Shown here piece after piece: positions 7,178 through 11,948 of a stretch of DNA of 11,948 nucleotides. Under the pieces are notes generated by a model. It was not told the origin of the DNA. It saw nothing but the letters and a program-made list of their open reading frames with translations, and made no database searches. Each line of letters opens with the position of its first letter. Positions within the stretch are counted from its first letter, which is position 1. Source of the stretch: an uncultured Bacillota bacterium (GTDB lineage: Bacteria > Bacillota > Clostridia > UBA1381); the NCBI GenBank assembly GCA_949297205.1, contig CASFSH010000100.1, positions 1 to 11,948 on the forward strand, read 5' to 3'. A program made the translations under genes and the position numbers.

Positions 7178-7206
7178 ATTATAATGTAAGATTAATTTTG
7201 TTCCAA
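7178..7206 (-). promoter_or_regulatory. Possible internal promoter for rimO-mnmA
   Basis: On the minus strand TTGGAA (rc of 7201-7206, inside the last codons of recX) and TATAAT (rc of 7178-7183) are separated by exactly 17 bases. Transcription would start near 7171, about 27 bases before the rimO ATG. The -35 box matches four of six consensus bases; AT-rich intergenic DNA can produce such matches by chance. Confidence 0.45.
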
Positions 7207-7662
7207 TTTATTTATACAATTTTTTATTTCCTCCAAACCGTAACCTCTGTATATAAAATAACGAATTGCTTTGTCTTTGGTTTTTTTGTCAAAATTTCCG
7301 TTTAGTCTTTTTTTTATAAGTTCTTCGAGAATGTTGTCCTCCTGTTGGGGTAATTCGGAAATAACGGTATCTATTATATCGGAGGAAAGTCCTTTTATTT
7401 TCAGTTCTGTTATTATTCTGTTTTTGCCGAATTTTTTTAAATTCTGCAAATCTCGTGAATAACGTCTTGCATAATCAAGATCATTAATCAGTTTATATTC
7501 CTTTAAAAAGCATATAACTTTGTTTGCTGTTTCTGTATCTGCACCCGAATGTTTAAGTTTATCGGAAAGCTCTTTTTCACAGTAACTTTTAAATTCAAGA
7601 CATTTTAATGCCTTTTCTTTTGCTTCTTCGTAATTTAATACTGTTGGTTCTTTGTTTTTCAT
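7192..7662 (-). CDS. recX: Regulatory protein RecX
   Basis: RecX binds RecA filaments and modulates recombination and SOS induction. The 156-residue, highly charged helical protein shows the RecX three-helix repeats: the A-x3-AL pattern near 14-21 with ELSDKLKHSG (31-40), LINDLDYARRY (58-68), FGKNRIITELKIKGL (78-92) and YFIYRGYGLEEI (135-146). I chose the ATG at 7660-7662, which has GGAG six bases upstream and gives the normal N-terminus. In-frame ATGs at 7674 and 7695 would add 4 or 11 residues but lack a good ribosome site. In many Firmicutes recX follows recA. Here recA is not adjacent, and recX is instead the gene before rimO, 48 bases away. Confidence 0.88.
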   Translation of the reverse strand: MKNKEPTVLNYEEAKEKALKCLEFKSYCEKELSDKLKHSGADTETANKVICFLKEYKLINDLDYARRYSRDLQNLKKFGKNRIITELKIKGLSSDIIDTVISELPQQEDNILEELIKKRLNGNFDKKTKDKAIRYFIYRGYGLEEIKNCINKLEQN

Positions 7663-7806
7663 TATAATCTCCATTCCGCCGCTGCTTGGCGGCACAAATC
7701 GTGACTTTGAAACAATGAAATAAATTGTTTTTTTGAGGAGCGGAAATGTACGTTAATATTTTTTCATAAATGTCGGGTGAGCCGCTTATTTTTCTGTTCT
7801 TGCCTG
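7663..7806. other. 144-base intergenic region between the HD gene and recX
   Basis: This is the longest gap in the leftward series. I found no convincing terminator after the HD gene and no clear -35/-10 pair for recX. It contains the short hairpin at 7676-7692 and an AT-only 7-bp inverted repeat (7710-7716 with 7724-7730) that carries a T-run only on the plus strand. No open frame of credible length is present on either strand. Confidence 0.5.
7676..7692 (-). promoter_or_regulatory. Short GC-rich hairpin just upstream of recX ribosome site
   Basis: In the leftward transcript CCGCC (rc of 7688-7692) can pair with GGCGG (rc of 7676-7680) around a 7-base loop. It ends one base before the ATGGAG that carries the recX Shine-Dalgarno. 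It is a clear GC island in AT-rich DNA. A stem here could affect recX translation, but with five pairs it may be incidental. Confidence 0.3.
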
Positions 7807-8994
7807 TTAAATTCTGAAATAGTCAAACAGCTGGCCAAAGTCCACGCCGGCAATAATTTTGTTTTCATATCTGTTAAACAGATTGTGATATCCCGATTGT
7901 ATGCTTTCTGACTGAACGCCGTATTTTATGGAAAGATAGGCTTCCAGATATGCCGATAAGTGATCGCATCCTCTGATAATTTGGCCGTCAATAGGATTGT
8001 AGCAGTCCTTGTTGTATTTATAATTTATACTTGCGGAGGTTACTTTTCTTATCTCGTTGTCAATTGTTATTTTAGAGTCAAATTCATCCTGGGTAAAATA
8101 TTCGATTTCACTTTTCCATTCTTCGGGGATTAACGGATATATTACCTTTTTCATTTGTTCTTCTTCTATTTCTTTAATAAGATTATCCAGTCCTTCAACA
8201 GAGGCTTTGACCGGAGAAACAATATCTCTTGTAAGCACTTCGGGCAAATCATGGAATAGCCCTCCGAAAAAATTATTGACGGCTCTTTTTTTGCATACGC
8301 CTATTTCAAGGCCGCACAAGTATGATAATATTGCCACAACAAGCATATGTCCCATAACATATGTTTCGGGCATACGCACAGCTCTTGACCATCTTTGCTG
8401 ATACCTGAGTTTTCCTATTATTGAAAGAAATTGTTTTAATTCTTCATTTTGTGCAAACTTATTAAACCCATCAAAGGTATTACAGGACGCAAGTCCTTTT
8501 GAAACTTCGGATTTTACCTGGTCTATGCCGTATGTAGTTGAATTAAGAGGATATATTACATTAAATTCCCAGTCGGTAGCATAATAGTGAGCTGCTTTTA
8601 ATATCTGTTTTTCCTTTTTTGCATAGTCGGGATCGGTGAAATATTTTGTCATTCTGTTGAAAAACCCTCCCTTTAAGCATTCAAGGGTGGATTTCAGCTG
8701 ATTCAGAACCCATGCGTTTATCTGTTCCCCCTTTTCCCTCATAAGACTATGGTATATAGGCGGTTTTATGTCTGTGAGAATTTCTCTGTGTAAAAACTCA
8801 AAAATGCCGCCCTCGACAAGTAAAAGGGGATCAAACTTGTCATCGCCTTCGCATTTTCCCAGAACATATGCAAAAACCATTTTGTGAGCCTGTTTGTCGA
8901 GCTCCGTAAATCCGTATGATGGTCTTATATGGTCATTCCAACGCTGTATTGATACGGTTTCGTAAATTAATGATATTAAAGATTTTCTTATCAT
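7807..8994 (-). CDS. HD-domain metal-dependent phosphohydrolase with apparent duplicated N-terminal HD-like half
   Basis: A 395-residue cytoplasmic protein. The C-terminal half carries a YfbR-like HD signature: QRW (200-202), R207, E210 and H216, then GGLFHDLPEVLTRD (244-257) with H248 and D249, and a final Asp D344 in GCDHLSAYLEA. Relatives hydrolyse 5'-deoxynucleotides or other nucleotides, so a nucleotide phosphohydrolase is the best guess; the substrate is unknown. The N-terminal half repeats the layout at an offset of about 180 residues: QRW (17-19), R24, E31, H37, GGIFEFL (62-68), YFT (118-120; compare 299-301), and AAHYYATDWE (134-143) opposite 342-351. There His-Asp is replaced by Glu66-Phe67 and the last Asp by His136, so this copy should not bind the metal. 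AAGGTGA precedes the ATG. The radical SAM gene ends 31 bases upstream; 144 bases separate it from recX. Confidence 0.82.
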   Translation of the reverse strand: MIRKSLISLIYETVSIQRWNDHIRPSYGFTELDKQAHKMVFAYVLGKCEGDDKFDPLLLVEGGIFEFLHREILTDIKPPIYHSLMREKGEQINAWVLNQLKSTLECLKGGFFNRMTKYFTDPDYAKKEKQILKAAHYYATDWEFNVIYPLNSTTYGIDQVKSEVSKGLASCNTFDGFNKFAQNEELKQFLSIIGKLRYQQRWSRAVRMPETYVMGHMLVVAILSYLCGLEIGVCKKRAVNNFFGGLFHDLPEVLTRDIVSPVKASVEGLDNLIKEIEEEQMKKVIYPLIPEEWKSEIEYFTQDEFDSKITIDNEIRKVTSASINYKYNKDCYNPIDGQIIRGCDHLSAYLEAYLSIKYGVQSESIQSGYHNLFNRYENKIIAGVDFGQLFDYFRI

Positions 8995-9025
8995 ATCGTT
9001 TCACCTTCTCTTTTGCGTGAAAATT

Positions 9026-9631
9026 TTATTCCGAATATTTTCTGACTCTGAATTTTACACCTGTCTTTTCTGCGATTTTGCGGCACGCTTCTATTTCATC
9101 TTCATCTATAATATCCACAATGCTTAAAATCACCTCAGGGACATACCGGCTTGCTTTCTTTGCAAAATCGAGCATTTCGTAAAAACCTTCTTCGCCGTAA
9201 TCGCATACACAAAGCTCGTTGTATTTTTCTGCATTTTCGGCGTTTAAGCTGATTGACACACAGTCAATTAAATTTTTCAATTTAGGCGTAATGTCGTATC
9301 CGCAAATTTTGTTGCCGTGCCCGTTGGTATTTATTCTGATTTTGCAATCTGAATTTTCTTTTATATATTTTGCGGTTTCAATCAAAACGTCAAATGCCAT
9401 TGTAGGCTCTCCGTAACCGCAGAAAATTATTTCCTTATAATCTCTGAAGTTTTTGTCTTCAAGGGATTTTATTACTTCCTCCGTATTTGGTTCATGATCA
9501 AGCCATAAATCAATATGATCAACTCCCGTGGGAGTAAATCGTATACAAAACTTACATTTGTTTGTACACCTGTTTGTTAGATTAATGTATAAAGTATCCT
9601 GATATTTATACACAATATTCATAGCTGACAT
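9026..9631 (-). CDS. TatD-linked radical SAM protein
   Basis: A compact 201-residue radical SAM protein. The cluster motif CTNKCKFC gives C22, C26 and C29; GYGEPT (72-77) is the SAM-binding GGE-type motif, RINTNGHGN (99-107) a core strand, and SISLNAENAEKYNEL (127-141) is typical of the activase-like subgroup. I recognise it as the TatD-associated radical SAM family (described as TatD-linked, TIGR04038). These are repeatedly encoded beside TatD, as here, where tatD ends 19 bases upstream. The reaction and substrate are not known to me. The length suits a minimal core without an auxiliary-cluster domain. I kept the ATG at 9629-9631; another Met three codons later is possible, and the Shine-Dalgarno (ACGGAAATGA) is weak for both. 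Confidence 0.85.
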   Translation of the reverse strand: MSAMNIVYKYQDTLYINLTNRCTNKCKFCIRFTPTGVDHIDLWLDHEPNTEEVIKSLEDKNFRDYKEIIFCGYGEPTMAFDVLIETAKYIKENSDCKIRINTNGHGNKICGYDITPKLKNLIDCVSISLNAENAEKYNELCVCDYGEEGFYEMLDFAKKASRYVPEVILSIVDIIDEDEIEACRKIAEKTGVKFRVRKYSE

Positions 9632-9650
9632 TTTATATCATTTCCGTTTC

Positions 9651-10418
9651 TTAATTTATTCCGAATAATTTTTTTGCGTTTTCTTCCGTTGCTTTTTCTA
9701 TTTCTTCAACCGAAACATTTTTTATTTCGGCAAGTTTTTCCGCAACAAAATGTATATATAGCGAGCTGTTTCTCTTTCCTCTGTTCGGTTCGGGGGCGAG
9801 ATAAGGACAGTCTGTTTCAATAAGCAGACGGTCTAAGGGGATTATCTCTGCCGCCTCTATTGCTTTTCTTGCATTTTTAAAGGTAAGACTTCCTCCGAAT
9901 GCTATATACATACCGAGATCAAGGATTTCTTCGGCCATTTGAGCGCTTCCGGAGTAACAGTGAAAAACTCCTCCGCATTGGCTGACTTTTTCTGCCTTTA
10001 ATATATCCATGCAGTCCTTGTGTGCGTCCCTGTCATGTATTATAACGGGCAAATCCAACTCTCTTGCAAGCTGTATCTGTCTTGCAAACCATTTTTTTTG
10101 CAAATCCCGGGGAGCAAGGTCATAGTAATAGTCTAAACCTATTTCACCGATAGCACGGACTTTTTGTTCTTTTGAGTAATTTTTTAAAATTTCAATATCT
10201 TTTTCTGTCATACCGCCCACTTCGTGAGGATGTACACCCACCGAGGCATACAAAAAAGGGAAACGGGAGCAAAGTTCCAATATATAGGGTATTTCATCAA
10301 TGGAGGAACAGGCATTCATTATATATCCGACATTGTTTTTTTGCATACTTTCAAGCAACTCGTATACATCTTCGTTAAATTTTTCATCATTGTAATGGGC
10401 GTGCGAATCAAATAACAT
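9651..10418 (-). CDS. TatD family metal-dependent hydrolase (putative DNase)
   Basis: A 255-residue amidohydrolase-fold protein with all the TatD metal ligands: SHAHYND with H6 and H8, GEIGLDYY with E92, IIHDRDA with H128, VFHCYSG with H153, and ETDCPYLAPEP with D203. Characterised members are 3'-5' exonucleases acting in DNA repair and in handling of peroxide damage; others may deacylate D-aminoacyl-tRNA, so the in vivo role is open. The start is the ATG at 10416-10418, which has AAAGGAGA seven bases upstream and gives the usual MxFDSHxH N-terminus. A start 16 codons earlier would run into the preceding gene. The protease gene ends 16 bases upstream, and the TatD-linked radical SAM gene follows after 19 bases, so they are probably co-transcribed. 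Confidence 0.94.
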   Translation of the reverse strand: MLFDSHAHYNDEKFNEDVYELLESMQKNNVGYIMNACSSIDEIPYILELCSRFPFLYASVGVHPHEVGGMTEKDIEILKNYSKEQKVRAIGEIGLDYYYDLAPRDLQKKWFARQIQLARELDLPVIIHDRDAHKDCMDILKAEKVSQCGGVFHCYSGSAQMAEEILDLGMYIAFGGSLTFKNARKAIEAAEIIPLDRLLIETDCPYLAPEPNRGKRNSSLYIHFVAEKLAEIKNVSVEEIEKATEENAKKLFGIN

Positions 10419-10434
10419 ATTAAAATCTCCTTTT

Positions 10435-11355
10435 CTATATTCCCAGTAAACCTTTAAGTTCAGCAAAACAATAGCCGTTTATAAGTCTGTTTATAAATAA
10501 CATTAAATTAAATCCCGCAAACAGAATAAAACATAAAATTGCCGCAACCGATATTCCGGTTTTTGCTTTTACCGAAGAGGTAATCATGCCAAAATTCAGG
10601 TGTTTTCCAAGATGTACAAAAGTTATGTAAATTGTTACCGGGAACAATAAGGCAGAGAATAAAAGGAACGGATATATTAATCCCACAGCTCCGCTGTCCA
10701 GAAAAACAAGCTGCAGCAGACTTAGAAAGTTATTTACCGAATGCATAATAATGGTTAATACTACAGAGCCTGAACAAATTCTTACAGTTGCGAGAATGAG
10801 ACCGATGAAAAAAATCTGTATAAAGCTTCGCATTTCCAAATGCAGTATTGAAAAGGCAAGAGCACTTGAAATAACCGATACCGTAAATCCGTACTGTGAA
10901 AACAGCTTAATAAGTACCCCTCTGCATAACAGTTCTTCCAGAACGGGAGCTGCAATACACAATACAAAAAATGCAAGCATAAATGAAGGGACAGTGTTGG
11001 GAATAAGCATTTGTGTTGTTGCCGTTTCGGCACCGAACATGATAACAAGAAGTACCTGTACAGGCATTGTTGTATAGGCAATAAAAGATTGAGCGCCTAT
11101 AATCATAAGAACACAAAGGGGGAGGAGAATGGGAGAAAATTTTTTAATTCCCAAGGTGTCGCATATTCCGTTGCTGTTATTCCGGGCATAAAAAATACCG
11201 ATTAAAATAGGTATAACAAGTCCCATTTCTCCTGCCAACGATAATGCAAATTCATTTATTTCAAGGTTTATGTAGAGTAAAGGAAGTGAAATTGCATACA
11301 TTAGTGCAATGGTTAAGGCTGTAAGCCACCAACCTGCCTGAAACCCTTTATTCAC
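10435..11355 (-). CDS. CPBP family intramembrane glutamic endopeptidase (CAAX protease-like)
   Basis: A 306-residue integral membrane protein with about eight hydrophobic segments. It carries the three CPBP (Abi/Rce1-like) motifs: EELLCRG with catalytic E140-E141 and R145, FSILH with F168 and H172, and HSVNN with H205 and N209. Family members cleave within membranes, in prenyl-protein maturation in eukaryotes, or in bacteriocin immunity or regulated proteolysis in bacteria; the substrate here is unknown. The start is a GTG at 11353-11355 with AAGGAG ten bases upstream. It overlaps the end of the cyclo-ligase gene by 8 bases, which implies translational coupling. An upstream in-frame ATG (11403) would overlap much more and has no comparable ribosome site. 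Confidence 0.87.
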   Translation of the reverse strand: MNKGFQAGWWLTALTIALMYAISLPLLYINLEINEFALSLAGEMGLVIPILIGIFYARNNSNGICDTLGIKKFSPILLPLCVLMIIGAQSFIAYTTMPVQVLLVIMFGAETATTQMLIPNTVPSFMLAFFVLCIAAPVLEELLCRGVLIKLFSQYGFTVSVISSALAFSILHLEMRSFIQIFFIGLILATVRICSGSVVLTIIMHSVNNFLSLLQLVFLDSGAVGLIYPFLLFSALLFPVTIYITFVHLGKHLNFGMITSSVKAKTGISVAAILCFILFAGFNLMLFINRLINGYCFAELKGLLGI

Positions 11356-11905
11356 AAAATACCAACTCCTTATCCGTAATAAGATAGTCCATACAAATAT
11401 CAAATTCGTCCGACATAATTTTATCGGTTATCTGACAGGCATAGCAATATCCTACTTTTTTAGCTTTTGTATCTTTTAAAAATCTGTCGTAACAGCCTTT
11501 GCCGAACCCTATTCGTGCACCTGTTAAGTCAAAGGCAATTCCGGGGACAATTATTACATCAATATCCTCTTTGTTTACTGTTGGGGCGTTTTTTGGTTCG
11601 GTTATTCGGTAAGCGCCTGTTTTCATTTCGGCATTTTCATGCATAATTACAGGAATAATATCGTCTGTGTTCGGGTTTGTCACCGGCAGTACGGCGGTTT
11701 TCCCGTCTTTAAAAATTTGCTCCAGTATAGTTCGGGTATCTGTTTCATTACCAAGAGGCCAGTACAGCATTATTGTTTTTGCATTTTTATAAATATCGGA
11801 AGAAATAAACCGTTTTGCCGCAGAAAAACTGAGACGTGACACGTCCTCTGCAGACATTTTATTTCTAAACTCTTTAAAGCTTTTTCTTATATCTGATTTT
11901 ATCAA
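11348..11905 (-). CDS. 5-formyltetrahydrofolate cyclo-ligase (5,10-methenyl-THF synthetase)
   Basis: This enzyme uses ATP to convert 5-formyl-THF to 5,10-methenyl-THF, returning a storage or side product to one-carbon metabolism. The 185-residue length is normal. Features are the basic N-terminal segment (SDIRKSFKEFRNKM), YWPLGNETDTR (about 49-59), DVIIVPGIAFD (115-125) and the nucleotide-binding ARIGFGKGCYDRFL (130-143). The Gly-Tyr-Tyr-Asp of most relatives reads Gly-Cys-Tyr-Asp here. The start appears to be a TTG at 11903-11905, with AAGGAG eleven bases upstream; the only nearby ATG (11911-11913) is in another frame. The TTG overlaps the TGA of a preceding frame (TTGA), suggesting coupled translation. 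The end overlaps the protease start. Confidence 0.9.
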   Translation of the reverse strand: MIKSDIRKSFKEFRNKMSAEDVSRLSFSAAKRFISSDIYKNAKTIMLYWPLGNETDTRTILEQIFKDGKTAVLPVTNPNTDDIIPVIMHENAEMKTGAYRITEPKNAPTVNKEDIDVIIVPGIAFDLTGARIGFGKGCYDRFLKDTKAKKVGYCYACQITDKIMSDEFDICMDYLITDKELVFCE

Positions 11906-11948
11906 TATTGCATATTCTCCTTAAGCTCTTTTGCAACAGATTTTTTCC
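11902..11948 (-). CDS. C-terminal end of an upstream gene (cut by window edge)
   Basis: On the minus strand the frame entering from the right edge reads KKSVAKELKENMQY and stops at TGA (11902-11904). That TGA shares two bases with the TTG start of the cyclo-ligase gene. The charged helical tail, the stop-start overlap, and the AAGGAG placed inside its last codons all look like the end of a real co-translated gene, but 14 residues do not allow identification. The other two frames across this stretch either stop earlier with no following start, or run straight into the cyclo-ligase frame. Confidence 0.45.
   Translation of the reverse strand, partial: KKSVAKELKENMQY

Noticed and set aside
7710..7734. 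AAACAAT/ATTGTTT inverted repeat followed by T-run as a plus-strand terminator
   Set aside because: The stem is only A-T rich with a single G-C pair, and no plus-strand gene leads into it; on the minus strand there is no U-run.
7746..7769. Plus-strand mini frame ATG...TAA (7 codons) preceded by GAGGAG
   Set aside because: It is antisense to the leftward gene series with no promoter seen, and a 7-codon frame after an SD-like hexamer is easily chance.
11011..11205. Cysteine-rich plus-strand frame (MCCCRFGTEHD...) inside the CPBP gene region
   Set aside because: It is an antisense shadow of the membrane protease; the cysteines come from the complement of Ala/Thr-rich codons, and there is no ribosome site or promoter.
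1..11948. Mobile elements, CRISPR arrays, tRNA or rRNA genes, T-box or known riboswitches
   Set aside because: I looked for spaced direct repeats, transposase motifs, cloverleaf ends and conserved leader motifs upstream of azlC, rimO and the cyclo-ligase, and saw none. The window reads as compact housekeeping chromosome.

Overview
The window looks like ordinary chromosome from an AT-rich, Gram-positive anaerobe of the Clostridia, possibly near the Oscillospirales/Eubacteriales. I base this on the Shine-Dalgarno sites (AAGGAG-type) in front of nearly every gene, consensus sigma-A promoters, a pyrophosphate-type phosphofructokinase, the pairing of TatD with its linked radical SAM protein, and the style of the SGNH hydrolase N-terminus. 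The family assignments are by eye, and no database was searched. I see no tRNA, rRNA, CRISPR array, insertion sequence or phage gene.

Layout. (1) Positions 1-391 hold the 5' end of an SGNH/GDSL hydrolase gene reading left and a divergent promoter region in which both strands carry near-consensus sigma-A promoters with 17-base spacers. (2) Positions 392-2332 are a two-gene rightward operon: tcdA (tRNA ct6A37 formation) and a phosphofructokinase with pyrophosphate-type signature residues. It ends in a strong hairpin terminator shared with the convergent genes. (3) Positions 2378-11948 are a long leftward series of twelve complete genes plus the last codons of one more. In transcription order these are: unknown gene end, 5-formyl-THF cyclo-ligase, CPBP membrane protease, TatD hydrolase, TatD-linked radical SAM protein, HD-domain protein, recX, rimO, mnmA, Nudix hydrolase, azlC, azlD and a HAD-IB phosphatase. 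Most gaps are 14-50 bases or overlaps, so much of it is probably co-transcribed. The exceptions are a 144-base gap before recX, a likely internal promoter before rimO, and an 11-bp hairpin between mnmA and the Nudix gene.

Functional themes. Three genes serve decoding: tcdA (tRNA A37), mnmA (tRNA U34 thiolation) and rimO (ribosomal protein S12). recX modulates RecA, but recA is not in the window. 5-FCL recycles folate, azlCD exports branched-chain amino acids, and several hydrolases (TatD, HD, Nudix, HAD) act on nucleotides or phosphomonoesters of unknown identity.

The most interesting single observation is the HD protein at 7807-8994. Its N-terminal half appears to be a degenerate duplicate of its C-terminal HD domain: the spacing of conserved residues is kept, but the His-Asp motif has become Glu-Phe. 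The small TatD-linked radical SAM enzyme also has no known substrate that I can name. No new multi-gene defence or mobile system is evident.
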